From assembly GCA_025350145.1 (NCBI GenBank), contig JANXYH010000003.1:28446-92445 (forward strand): a stretch of DNA of 64,000 bases. Reading direction: 5' to 3'. The DNA comes from Burkholderiales bacterium (GTDB lineage Bacteria > Pseudomonadota > Gammaproteobacteria > Burkholderiales > Burkholderiaceae_C). The notes under the pieces were generated by a model. That model saw only the letters and a list, made by a program, of their open reading frames with translations, was not told where the DNA came from and did not search any database. Both the position numbers and the translations under genes were made by a program. This document shows positions 18,812 to 26,757 of this stretch, one piece after another. Positions within the stretch are counted from its first letter, which is position 1; every line of letters starts with the position of its first letter.

Positions 18812-20119
18812 ATGGATCTGAACACCGACGTGGTGGCGGTCGGCGGCTTCGTCGTCCTGTTCGTGCTGATGCTGCTGCGCGTGCCGGTGGGCATGGCGAT
18901 GGGCCTGGTCGGGGTGGTCGGCTACAGCCTGATCGCCGGCAGCGGCCCGGCGCTCAAGCTGGTCGGCCAGACCTCGATGCGCACGGTCACCGACTACACC
19001 TTTGGCGTGATCCCGATGTTCATGCTGATGGGCGCCTTCGTCTCGGTCTCGGGCGTCAGCCGCGAGCTGTTCCGCGCCGCCAACGCCTGCGTCGGCCATT
19101 TGCGCGGCGGCCTGGGCATGGCCACGGTGATGGCCTGCGGCGGCTTTGCCGCGATCTGCGGCTCGTCGGTGGCCACCGCCGCCACCTTCTCCACCGTGGC
19201 CTACCCGGAGATGCGCCGCTACGGCTACCCGCAGTCGTTCTCGACCGGGGTGATCGCCGCCGGTGGCACGCTCGGGGCGATGCTGCCGCCGTCGACCGTG
19301 CTGGCGGTCTACGCCGTCATCACCCAGCAGGACATCGGCAAGCTCTTCATGGCCGGGGTGCTGCCCGGGCTGCTGGCGATGACGATGTACGTCGCCACCA
19401 TCGGCATCATCGTCTGGGTCGCGCCGAAGATGCTGCCGGCGGGTGCGCCGCGGCCCTGGAGCGAACGCATCGTCGCGCTCAAGGATGTCTGGCCCTCGCT
19501 GCTGTTGTTCGCCTTCGTCATCGGCGGGCTCTACGGCGGCCTGTTCACCCCGACCGAGGCCGGCGGCATGGGTGCCGGCGGCGCCTTCTTGCTCGGCATC
19601 CTGCGCCGCAAGCTCGACCGCGCCGGCATCCGCAGCGCGCTGCTGCAGGCCACCCGCACGGCGGCTGCGGTGTTCACCGTGCTGATCGGCGCGCTGCTGT
19701 TCGGCTACTTCCTGACGATCACCCAGACCCCGCAGAAGCTCACCGCCTTCGTCACCGGCCTGGGCCTGAACCGCTACACCGTGCTGGCCCTGATCATGGT
19801 CATGTACCTGGTGCTGGGCTGCCTGATGGACGCGATGGCGATGATCATCCTGACCGTGCCGATCATCTTCCCGGTCATCACCCAGCTCGGCTTCGACCCG
19901 ATCTGGTTCGGCGTGATCATTGTCATGACGGTCGAACTGGGCCTGATCCACCCGCCGGTGGGCATGAACGTGTTCGTCATCAAGAGCGTGGTCAAGGACG
20001 TGAGTTTCACCACCATCTTCAAGGGCGTGCTGCCGTTCGTCGCCACCGACATCCTGCGGCTGGTGATCCTGATCAGCTTCCCGGCGATCGCGCTGTGGCT
20101 GCCGGGGCGCATGGGCTGA
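18812..20119 (+). CDS. dctM: TRAP transporter large permease (DctM)
   Basis: A 435-residue permease with about twelve hydrophobic helices. Family motifs include VPVGMAMGLVGVVGYSLI near residue 23, FGVIPMFMLMGAFVS, CGSSVATAATFSTVAYPEM, GGTLGAMLPPSTVLAVYAVIT and FTPTEAGGMGAGGAF. It is the elevator-type transport subunit that works with DctQ and the upstream binding protein. Last gene of the TRAP operon. Confidence 0.94.
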   Translation: MDLNTDVVAVGGFVVLFVLMLLRVPVGMAMGLVGVVGYSLIAGSGPALKLVGQTSMRTVTDYTFGVIPMFMLMGAFVSVSGVSRELFRAANACVGHLRGGLGMATVMACGGFAAICGSSVATAATFSTVAYPEMRRYGYPQSFSTGVIAAGGTLGAMLPPSTVLAVYAVITQQDIGKLFMAGVLPGLLAMTMYVATIGIIVWVAPKMLPAGAPRPWSERIVALKDVWPSLLLFAFVIGGLYGGLFTPTEAGGMGAGGAFLLGILRRKLDRAGIRSALLQATRTAAAVFTVLIGALLFGYFLTITQTPQKLTAFVTGLGLNRYTVLALIMVMYLVLGCLMDAMAMIILTVPIIFPVITQLGFDPIWFGVIIVMTVELGLIHPPVGMNVFVIKSVVKDVSFTTIFKGVLPFVATDILRLVILISFPAIALWLPGRMG

Positions 20120-20201
20120 CGCGGCCGTCTTGCCCGGACTGGATCGCTGGCGCGCTCGGCGTCAGGGCAGGGCCGGACTGCAATCGTTCGGTTTGCCAGG
20201 C

Positions 20202-20228
20202 TCAAGCTCGGCGCGGCGGCTCCGATAA
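20202..20228 (+). promoter_or_regulatory. Candidate FliA (sigma-28) promoter of the diguanylate cyclase gene
   Basis: TCAAGCTC (20202-20209), an 11-base spacer and TCCGATAA (20221-20228) match the flagellar sigma consensus TAAAGTTT-N11-GCCGATAA at 5 of 8 and 7 of 8 positions with the exact spacing. It lies 110 bases before the start codon. Function is inferred. The rest of the 219-base spacer (20120-20338) shows nothing else clear. Confidence 0.45.
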
Positions 20229-20338
20229 GCAGGAGGTGGCGACGCGACAGCGATGGGCCGGCGACCCAACCGATGTTGGCCGAGCCGCAGCGTCCTGAGC
20301 GCCACCCCAACCTTTCACCTTAGCCGCCACACTCCGCC

Positions 20339-21367
20339 ATGTCCGAGCTGATAGACCACCTGGCCCGCTTGACCCGCTTGCGCGACGGCGATGTGCTTGA
20401 TGTCATGCTCGCCGGGCTGACACGTGAGTTGCTGCAATGCCAGGCCATCGCCATCCACCGGCTGGTGGCCGATGGCAGCACCCGGCGCTGGCTGACCACC
20501 GCCCGGGCCAGCGCCGATGGGTCTGCGCCGCTGGGCGTGTCGACATCGCCGACCCACCAGTTGCCCGACTTGGACGACCGCCCGCAATGGCGCGACTGCC
20601 TGCTCGAATCACGCACCCACGAGTTGCCCGGCGACCAGCACACCAGCCTGCACCCGCTGACTGCGACCGATGAGACCGTGGGCGTGATGGAGATCACCAG
20701 CATGCCGCCACCGGGCGACGTGCAGCAACGCATGACCAGCAGCCTGCTCGGCTTCTACCGCCAGTTGCGCGGCCTGATCGACGAGAACGAGCGCGACTCG
20801 CTGACCGGCCTGCTCAACCGCAAGACCTTCGACGAGACCTTCGTCCGCGCCACCAACGATGTCGCCACCCTGGTGGACGACCCTGCCGAAATCGATGGCA
20901 ACCGACGCGATGAATCGGCGGCCCTGCAGGGCTGGCTGGCGATGGTCGACATTGACCATTTCAAGCGCGTCAACGACACCCATGGCCACCTGATCGGCGA
21001 CGAGGTGCTGCTGCTGGTGGCGCAGCAGATGCGCGGCAGCTTCCGCTACTGCGACCGGCTCTACCGCTTCGGTGGCGAGGAGTTCGTGGTGTTGCTGCGC
21101 TGCCCCTCGGGCGACGAGGCGATGCAGGCCTTCGAGCGGCTGCGCGCCAACATCGAGGCGTTTGCGTTTCCGCAGGTCGGACGCCTGACGGTGAGCGTCG
21201 GCTACACCGCCATCAACGCCGACGACATGCCCAGCACCGCGCTGGAGCGGGCCGATCAGGCGGTGTATTTCGCCAAGGAGAACGGCCGCAATCTGGCGGT
21301 CAATTACGCCGACCTGGCCGTGGTCGAGGACAGCGGCGCAGTGCGCGGCGGGATCGAAATGTTCTGA
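20339..21367 (+). CDS. Diguanylate cyclase (GGDEF domain)
   Basis: Makes cyclic di-GMP from two GTP. The 342-residue soluble protein has an N-terminal sensory region of about 150 residues resembling a GAF fold (weak). A C-terminal GGDEF domain then starts at DSLTGLLNRKTFDE. The active-site motif is intact as RFGGEEFVVLL near residue 242, and an RxxD inhibitory site (RYCD) lies exactly five residues before it, so feedback inhibition by c-di-GMP is expected. MVDIDHFKRVNDTHGHLIGD supplies the metal and base contacts. An acidic insertion (DDPAEIDGNRRDES) interrupts the domain between these parts. Confidence 0.92.
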   Translation: MSELIDHLARLTRLRDGDVLDVMLAGLTRELLQCQAIAIHRLVADGSTRRWLTTARASADGSAPLGVSTSPTHQLPDLDDRPQWRDCLLESRTHELPGDQHTSLHPLTATDETVGVMEITSMPPPGDVQQRMTSSLLGFYRQLRGLIDENERDSLTGLLNRKTFDETFVRATNDVATLVDDPAEIDGNRRDESAALQGWLAMVDIDHFKRVNDTHGHLIGDEVLLLVAQQMRGSFRYCDRLYRFGGEEFVVLLRCPSGDEAMQAFERLRANIEAFAFPQVGRLTVSVGYTAINADDMPSTALERADQAVYFAKENGRNLAVNYADLAVVEDSGAVRGGIEMF

Positions 21368-21410
21368 GCGCCGCCCGCGCCTGAACCGGGGCTGAGCCGC
21401 AAGCCGCCCG

Positions 21411-21419
21411 TGCTACATT
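21411..21419 (+). promoter_or_regulatory. Candidate extended -10 promoter for the Phe leader and DAHP synthase
   Basis: TGCTACATT fits an extended -10 (TGN plus TACATT). Transcription would begin near 21426, only a base or two before the leader-peptide ATG at 21428, implying an almost leaderless message. No clear -35 was found. Confidence 0.4.
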
Positions 21420-21427
21420 GCCCGCCG

Positions 21428-21496
21428 ATGCGCCCCGCCCGATTTTTCTTGGCCTTCTTTGGGTTCTCGCCCCTGACCGGCGGCTGTAGAAGTTGA
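21428..21496 (+). CDS. Phe-rich leader peptide of an attenuator (22 residues)
   Basis: Reads MRPARFFLAFFGFSPLTGGC followed by RS and a stop. Five of the 22 residues are phenylalanine, grouped as FF-LA-FF-G-F at codons 6-13. Just downstream is a terminator hairpin and then the gene for DAHP synthase, the first enzyme of aromatic amino-acid synthesis. This is the layout of amino-acid attenuation: a ribosome held at Phe codons when charged tRNA-Phe is scarce should favour the antiterminator. There is no ribosome-binding site, consistent with the very close promoter. No homology was used; the call rests on composition, position and RNA pairing. Confidence 0.7.
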   Translation: MRPARFFLAFFGFSPLTGGCRS

Positions 21497-21556
21497 AGCG
21501 CGCATCGCGAACAACGCCCCCTCAGCACACCGCCGGCAGCCCTGGCGGTTTTTTTT
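21477..21556 (+). promoter_or_regulatory. Attenuator: antiterminator/terminator pair before DAHP synthase
   Basis: The terminator is ACCGCC (21529-21534), a 9-base loop and GGCGGT (21544-21549) running into eight T. The alternative pairing is CCGGCGG (21477-21483), inside the last codons of the leader peptide, with CCGCCGG (21530-21536), which consumes the terminator's 5' arm. A ribosome that completes the leader would cover 21477-21483 and let the terminator form; one stalled at the Phe codons would leave it free. The RNA structures are read directly from the sequence; the regulation is inferred. Confidence 0.7.
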
Positions 21557-21605
21557 CGCCGCGCGCGCCCGCAATTTCCGCCCGCCGCCACCAGCGACCC
21601 AGACC

Positions 21606-22742
21606 ATGAGCACGCCACAGCCCCAAGCCAACCCGGCCCAGAGCGGCCCCAGCTACGCCCTGAGCGAGCGCACCAGCCAGACCGACGACCAGCGGATCAA
21701 GGAGGTGACACCGCTGCCGCCGCCCGAGCACCTGATCCGCTTCTTTCCGATTGCCGGCAGCGCCATCGAGGCCCTGATCAGTGGCACCCGCCGGGCCGTG
21801 CGCAACATCATGGATGGCAGCGACGACCGGCTGCTGGTGGTCATCGGGCCCTGCTCGATCCACGACCCGGGGGCGGCACTGGACTACGCCCGGCGCCTCT
21901 TGGCCGAGCGCCGGAAGTACGCCGACACGCTGGAGATCGTGATGCGCGCGTACTTCGAGAAGCCACGCACCACGGTCGGCTGGAAGGGCCTGATCAACGA
22001 CCCCTACCTGGACGAGAGCTACCGCATCGACGAGGGCCTGCGAATCGCGCGGCAGTTGCTGGTCGACATCAGCCGCTTGGGGGTGCCGGCCGGCAGCGAG
22101 TTCCTCGACGTGATCAGCCCGCAGTACATCGGCGACCTGATCGCCTGGGGTGCGATCGGCGCGCGCACGACCGAGAGCCAGGTCCACCGCGAACTGGCCT
22201 CGGGCCTGTCGGCGCCGATTGGCTTCAAGAACGGCACCGACGGCAATTTGAAGATCGCCAGCGACGCGATCCAGGCCGCTGCCGGGCCGCACCACTTCCT
22301 GTCGGTGCACAAGAACGGCCAGGTGGCGATCGTCCAGACCCAGGGCAACCCCGACTGCCACGTCATCCTGCGGGGCGGCAAGACGCCCAACTATGACGCC
22401 GCCAGCGTCAGCGCCGCCTGCGCCGAGCTCAAGTCGGCCAGGCTGCCCTGCCGGCTGATGGTCGATTGCAGCCATGCCAACAGCAGCAAACAGCACCAGC
22501 GTCAGATCGATGTGGCGCGTGACATCGCCGGCCAGATCGGTGCCGGTCAGCGCTGCATCTTCGGCGTGATGGTCGAGAGCCACCTGGTCGCCGGGGCGCA
22601 GAAGTTCAGTCCCGGCAAGGACGACCCGAGCGGCCTGGCCTATGGCCAGAGCATCACCGATGCCTGTCTGGGCTGGGACGATTCGCTGGCCGTGCTGGCG
22701 ACCCTGTCCGACGCGGTCAAGGCGCGGCGCGAGCTGCGCTGA
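21606..22742 (+). CDS. aroG: 3-deoxy-7-phosphoheptulonate synthase (class I DAHP synthase)
   Basis: Condenses phosphoenolpyruvate and erythrose 4-phosphate, the first step of the shikimate pathway. The 378-residue protein has the class I AroF/G/H signatures VVIGPCSIHDP near residue 80, MRAYFEKPRTTVGWKGLINDP, GSEFLDVISPQYIGDLIAWGAIGARTTESQ (across two motifs), FKNGTDG, and a metal-binding HANSSKQH. Which aromatic amino acid inhibits it cannot be decided from motifs here, but the Phe-rich leader upstream suggests phenylalanine control of expression. The start ATG is 50 bases after the terminator T-tract. Confidence 0.93.
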   Translation: MSTPQPQANPAQSGPSYALSERTSQTDDQRIKEVTPLPPPEHLIRFFPIAGSAIEALISGTRRAVRNIMDGSDDRLLVVIGPCSIHDPGAALDYARRLLAERRKYADTLEIVMRAYFEKPRTTVGWKGLINDPYLDESYRIDEGLRIARQLLVDISRLGVPAGSEFLDVISPQYIGDLIAWGAIGARTTESQVHRELASGLSAPIGFKNGTDGNLKIASDAIQAAAGPHHFLSVHKNGQVAIVQTQGNPDCHVILRGGKTPNYDAASVSAACAELKSARLPCRLMVDCSHANSSKQHQRQIDVARDIAGQIGAGQRCIFGVMVESHLVAGAQKFSPGKDDPSGLAYGQSITDACLGWDDSLAVLATLSDAVKARRELR

Positions 22743-22777
22743 GGCTGGCGACGGGTGTCAGGCCTGACAGCCAGGGC

Positions 22778-23248
22778 TCAGCGCTGGCCTTCGGTCAGCG
22801 AATCGAGCTGGAAATTTCCACCTTTGTCGACCAGCCAGATTTCGCTGAAGGTGACTTTCTCGCCCAGCTTTGAGGGCGGCGGAAACGGCCCGACCTTGCG
22901 GATCATCGACAGGATCCAGGGCCCGACCTCGGGTGCAGCGGGCGGTCTGACGATCCGCGTGTCGGTGATCTTGCCCTCGGCGTCAACATCAACCTCGACG
23001 ATCGCCACGCCGTAGAGCAAGGGCGGCATCTTGCCGCGGTAGATGCGCATCGGGAACGACGCGTAGACATGCTTGGCGGCGTCGCGGCGGTAGTCGGCGT
23101 CGGAGTCGGCCAGGCTGGGCAGGCCGGCGGCGGGCATGGGCGCTGGCACCATTGCGAACTGCGCGCATGCGCTGGCCGCCGCCATGGCCAGCGCGCCGAG
23201 CAACACGGCGGCACGTAGACCTGGGGCAAACGCGGATCGGCGGCGCAT
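22778..23248 (-). CDS. Periplasmic TonB-C-terminal-like protein
   Basis: A 156-residue exported protein with signal peptide LRAAVLLGALAMAAASACAQ. Its C-terminal 80 residues resemble a TonB C-terminal domain (PPLLYGVAIVEVDVDAEGKITDTRIVRP, read in two halves), the fold that links small periplasmic proteins to peptidoglycan or receptors. It lacks the N-terminal membrane anchor and proline spacer of true TonB, so it is not an energy transducer by itself. It is convergent with aroG (35-base gap). ATG 23248 was preferred over a further upstream in-frame ATG because it places the signal peptide at the N-terminus. Confidence 0.6.
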   Translation of the reverse strand: MRRRSAFAPGLRAAVLLGALAMAAASACAQFAMVPAPMPAAGLPSLADSDADYRRDAAKHVYASFPMRIYRGKMPPLLYGVAIVEVDVDAEGKITDTRIVRPPAAPEVGPWILSMIRKVGPFPPPSKLGEKVTFSEIWLVDKGGNFQLDSLTEGQR

Positions 23249-23356
23249 GACGATCAAGTGTAGTTGCGCCTCAGATACGCAAGGCGTGACGTATTGCGCC
23301 GACCGCATGAATGTGAAAGTGTTCCGCGATCTGGGGCGCGCCCCGCACCTTGGCCG

Positions 23357-24319
23357 TCAACGCAGCCAGCCCTTGCGGCGGAAATAGATGAACGGCGCAG
23401 CCACTGAAGCGGCCATCAACGCCAGCGCAAATGGGTAGCCCCAGGCCCAGTCCAGCTCGGGGATGGCCTTGAAGTTCATGCCGTAGATGCTGGCAATCAA
23501 CGTCGGCGGCAGCAAAGCGACGCTGGCGACCGAGAAGATCTTGATGATTTTGTTCTGGTTGATGTTGATGAAACCGACTGTCGCGTCCATCAGGAAGTTG
23601 ATCTTGTCGAACAAGAAGGCGGTGTGCGAATCCAGCGAGTCGATGTCACGCAAGATTTGCCGCGCCTCCTCGAACTGCTCGGCACCCAGCATGCGGCTGC
23701 GCATCATGAAGCTCAGCGCCCGGCGCGTGTCCATGACGTTGCGCCGGATCCGGCCATTCAGGTCTTCTTCCTTGGCAATGGCCGAAAGCGCCGCACCCGC
23801 AGCCTGGTCGTCGACATCCTGCTTCAATACCCTTGCGCTGACCTTCTCCAGGCTGTCGTAGATGCCCTCCAGCGCGTCGGCGGAGTATTCGGCGTCGGCG
23901 TCATAGAGTTTGAGCAGCACGTCCTTGGCATCGCTGATCAGTGCCGGCGTGCGGCGCGCGCGCAGCCGCAGCAGCCTGAACACCGGCAGGTCTTCGGCAT
24001 GGACGGAGAACAGTACGCCGGCCTTGAGAATGAAGGCCACCCGCACGTTGCGCGGGGTGATGTCGTCATCGATCAGGAAGTCTGACCGGATGTGCAACTC
24101 ACCGTTGTCCTCCTCGTAGAAGCGGGCGGACTCTTCGAGATCATCGTCAACGATGTCATCGGGGATGCTCAGGCCGAAGCGGCTGGCGATCCAGGCCTTT
24201 TGTTCGGTCGAGGGCGCCTCCAGGTCGACCCACACCGGCTGCACCTCGGCCAGCGACTCGGGCCGGTCGATTTCCTGCTGCACAAGTCGTCCGCTGGCGA
24301 GTGCAAACACATTGAGCAT
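23357..24319 (-). CDS. corA: CorA-family magnesium/cobalt channel
   Basis: A 320-residue protein with a large acidic cytoplasmic N-terminal domain and two C-terminal transmembrane helices. The first helix ends in the diagnostic YGMNF selectivity motif near residue 286, followed by a short loop FKAIPELDWAWGYP and a second helix ending with a basic tail (RRKGW). It forms a pentameric Mg2+ channel. The ATG at 24319 is preferred because an upstream in-frame ATG would add an unusual alanine/glycine segment. Confidence 0.93.
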   Translation of the reverse strand: MLNVFALASGRLVQQEIDRPESLAEVQPVWVDLEAPSTEQKAWIASRFGLSIPDDIVDDDLEESARFYEEDNGELHIRSDFLIDDDITPRNVRVAFILKAGVLFSVHAEDLPVFRLLRLRARRTPALISDAKDVLLKLYDADAEYSADALEGIYDSLEKVSARVLKQDVDDQAAGAALSAIAKEEDLNGRIRRNVMDTRRALSFMMRSRMLGAEQFEEARQILRDIDSLDSHTAFLFDKINFLMDATVGFININQNKIIKIFSVASVALLPPTLIASIYGMNFKAIPELDWAWGYPFALALMAASVAAPFIYFRRKGWLR

Positions 24320-24612
24320 CGTGGTCTCCAGCCCAAGTGGGGCGCCACCAAGGGCTGCGCCAAAGGGCTGCACTCGGCGTTGATCGGACGAGGCGTCTGG
24401 GGCGACTTTGGCGCCGCAGACCGGGAGGGGGCGACCATCGCGCCCCGTACCGGCCGATCAAGGCCTGGAACTGGAGCGGACGGTCAGCGAGGCTGACTCG
24501 GGTCCAACACGTGGCTCCGTTGCGAAGAAGGGCCAATTATGGCATCGGGCCTCGCGATCAGAGCCGCCCGCCAGGGGCCTTGGACCGGACCGCCGGCGCC
24601 ATGCCAAAGGCC
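24320..24612. other. Intergenic region upstream of corA
   Basis: Nothing coding is apparent. On the minus strand there is a -10-like CATAAT (within ATAATTGG context, near 24535) that could serve corA. No other feature was seen. Confidence 0.35.
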
Positions 24613-25254
24613 TCAAGGCGCCGCCGCCGCGTCCTGCATCTTGGCCAGCGCCAGGTGGACGATGGCCTGCAGGCTGCCGAACGACACCGGTTTGCTTTGC
24701 ACATGCACCGACGCGGGCAAGGGGCCGCGGCGGCAAATCTCGTCGGGTTGCAGCGCGGTCACGACGACGATGGTCATCTGGCCATACCACTGGTCCACGC
24801 TGCGCAGCGACTCGATCATCCGAAAACCATCCATGCCCGGCAGGTTCAGGTCGGTCAACAGCAGGTCAGGGCAACACTCGCCGATCCGCAGCAGGGCCTC
24901 AAAGCCATTGGCGGCGGTGGTGATGTCAATCGGCAGCGACCAACTCTGGATCACCAGGCAGAGCAGGCGCATCTCGTCGGGGTCGTCCTCGACCACCAGC
25001 AGCTTCAACCGCGGCTTGCCGCCGGCGCCAGCCAAGGGTGGCAATTCGCCTGGCAAGGTCTGCAGCGCCGCGCTGCGCTCGGCCAACAACTGTTCCACCG
25101 CCAGGCGCGAAATGCGCCGGTGGCCACCGACGGTCTTCCAGGCAGGCAGTACGCCGTTTTCAACCCAGAGCTGCACGGTTCGCAGCGCCACGCCCAGGCG
25201 CTCTGCGGCGTCGCGGGTCGACAGCACATCCTCGTTTGCCGCACTCTTTCTCAT
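24613..25254 (-). CDS. Unusual regulator: excisionase/MerR-type HTH fused to a receiver domain
   Basis: A 213-residue protein in reversed order compared with most response regulators. Residues 10-60 form a helix-turn-helix of the MerR/excisionase type (LSTRDAAERLGVALRTVQLW, then GGHRRISR). After a linker, residues 82-205 form a CheY-like receiver with acidic pocket VVEDDPDE, phospho-acceptor aspartate in LLLTDLNLPGMDGF, VVTA, and the conserved lysine in SKPVS. All phosphorylation residues are present. No histidine kinase gene is adjacent. DNA target unknown; it is divergent from hpf across about 450 bases and might act there. Confidence 0.82.
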   Translation of the reverse strand: MRKSAANEDVLSTRDAAERLGVALRTVQLWVENGVLPAWKTVGGHRRISRLAVEQLLAERSAALQTLPGELPPLAGAGGKPRLKLLVVEDDPDEMRLLCLVIQSWSLPIDITTAANGFEALLRIGECCPDLLLTDLNLPGMDGFRMIESLRSVDQWYGQMTIVVVTALQPDEICRRGPLPASVHVQSKPVSFGSLQAIVHLALAKMQDAAAAP

Positions 25255-25706
25255 AATTTGCCCAACCCCTGGCCCGGTCTTGTGGCAGTCCTGCCATGAG
25301 AGCCCGAATCATGCACGGCGGGCGACTCCGAGGACCACAGTATCTGGCGGTCATCCAAGCTCGGATCTCCGCATACCGCTCACTTTGCCTGCTATTTGGT
25401 CGGGCGCCAGCACAACGGCAACACGGTCGTGGCAAACCGCACAAAGTGCAAACCATTTCAACAAGTTGTTGCGCTGTCGGCGTGGTGCCTGCGCGACGCC
25501 GGCAGCGCCTGAGGCGGCAGCGTGCGGCCTGTGGCGGGCAACGCATCGCCGCGCACACAACCCGGCAAACCGACACATGCTACACCGGCCGGGGCGCTTG
25601 TCAGGGGCTGTCAAATGGGCGCACACTGGGCTTGGACGGGCGCTGCGCCACGAGGCGTTTTGTGTCCGTCCGACCTGTGACCACTCCCCCTCGAAAGGAG
25701 GTTCGG
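25255..25706. other. 452-base divergent intergenic region before hpf
   Basis: No convincing gene. The reading frame of hpf happens to stay open upstream, but codon usage is poor and there is no start signal there. The region must hold promoters for both the HTH-receiver gene and hpf. A strong ribosome-binding site (AAAGGAGG, 25695-25702) precedes hpf. rpoN, which usually lies upstream of hpf in proteobacteria, is absent. Confidence 0.5.
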
Positions 25707-26054
25707 ATGAACCTGACGATCAGCGGACACCACCTGGAGGTCTCGCCCGCGCTGCGCGAATATGTGCGCACCAAGCTTGACCGCGTGACACGCCACTTTG
25801 ACCAAGTGGTTGACATCAACGTGCTGCTGACGGTCGAGAAGCTCAAGGAGAAGGAACGACGGCAAAAGGCTGAAGTCACTCTGCATGTCAAGGGCAAAGA
25901 CATCTTCGTCGAGCAGTCGCACGAGGATCTGTATGCCGCCATCGACCAGTTGATGGACAAACTTGACCGGCAGGTGTGCCGATACAAGGATCGGGTGCAA
26001 GACCACCACCCCGCTGCCAAGCGGGGCGGTGGCGCGCCGACCGAGGCCAACTGA
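25707..26054 (+). CDS. hpf: Ribosome hibernation promoting factor
   Basis: Binds the 30S subunit in slow growth and stabilises inactive ribosomes. The 115-residue product matches HPF/Yfi[21 protein letters not shown], then [12 protein letters not shown], and the basic-acidic [20 protein letters not shown]. It is the short form, with a tail ending [12 protein letters not shown] 25707 is chosen because AAAGGAGG lies at the right spacing and homologues begin here. Confidence 0.94.
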   Translation: MNLTISGHHLEVSPALREYVRTKLDRVTRHFDQVVDINVLLTVEKLKEKERRQKAEVTLHVKGKDIFVEQSHEDLYAAIDQLMDKLDRQVCRYKDRVQDHHPAAKRGGGAPTEAN

Positions 26055-26080
26055 CCCCGGCCTGCTCCGCGTGTTCAAGA

Positions 26081-26104
26081 AACGGCCCTGCTGCGGGCCG
26101 TTTT
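26081..26104 (+). terminator. Intrinsic terminator after hpf
   Basis: AACGGCCC (26081-26088), a 6-base loop and GGGCCGTT (26095-26102) form a perfect 8-bp stem ending in TTTT. It separates hpf from ptsN. Confidence 0.75.
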
Positions 26105-26184
26105 GCAAGCTTGAGTGGCAATCGATTGCAATTCGACCTTGGCGGCCACCGATTCGTCAACCTCGCGTCGCGAAGCCACGTTCC

Positions 26185-26190
26185 TATAAT
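26185..26190 (+). promoter_or_regulatory. Candidate -10 box of ptsN
   Basis: An exact TATAAT lies 75 bases before the ptsN start and downstream of the hpf terminator, suggesting a separate ptsN-hprK promoter. The -35 is not recognisable. Confidence 0.5.
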
Positions 26191-26264
26191 CCAATTCACT
26201 GTTTTGTCACGGTCCTGGCAGGCATTCGCCTCAATGCCCGGGAAGCCGTTCCGAAAGCCCTGTC

Positions 26265-26735
26265 ATGAACCGTCTCGCCGCTATCTTGCCCGCCAGCAAT
26301 GTCTTGGTCGGGGTGGACGCGACCAGCAAGAAGCGCGCTTTCGAAGCCGCCGGCGTGCTGTTCGAGAACCAGCACCAGATCGCCCGCAGCACCGTGACAG
26401 ACAACCTCTTCACCCGCGAACGCCTGGGCTCGACCGGCCTGGGCTATGGCGTGGCGATACCGCATGGCCGAATCAAGGGACTGAAGACACCGCTGGCGGC
26501 AGTGCTGCGGGTCAGCCAGGCGATTCCCTTCGATGCGCCGGACGATGAGTCGGTCAGCCTGCTGATTTTTTTGCTGATGCCCGAAGCGGCGACCCAGCGG
26601 CATCTTGAGATCCTCTCCGAAATCGCCGAGCTGCTGTCGGACCGTGATCTGCGCGAGCGCCTCAAGGCCACCGCCGATGCCCAGTCGCTGCACCAGTTGA
26701 TCGCCGGCTGGGCGCCACTGAAGATCGTCGCGTGA
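26265..26735 (+). CDS. ptsN: Nitrogen-regulatory PTS protein EIIA-Ntr
   Basis: Phosphocarrier of the PTS-Ntr regulatory chain, involved in potassium, nitrogen and envelope control. The 156-residue EIIA domain has the phospho-histidine in [13 protein letters not shown] near residue 69 and the family segment [22 protein letters not shown] (read in two halves). It precedes hprK by 22 bases. The next partners of the PTS chain (ptsH, ptsI) are not in the window. Confidence 0.93.
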   Translation: MNRLAAILPASNVLVGVDATSKKRAFEAAGVLFENQHQIARSTVTDNLFTRERLGSTGLGYGVAIPHGRIKGLKTPLAAVLRVSQAIPFDAPDDESVSLLIFLLMPEAATQRHLEILSEIAELLSDRDLRERLKATADAQSLHQLIAGWAPLKIVA

Positions 26736-26757
26736 CACGCCCTGCCGCAGGACGGCG

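Noticed and set aside
12969..20000. Very long leftward open frames (over 800 codons) opposite iorA and the TRAP genes
   Set aside because: They are low-complexity Gly/Gln/His/Arg-rich antisense frames caused by high GC; the rightward genes have full domain motifs.
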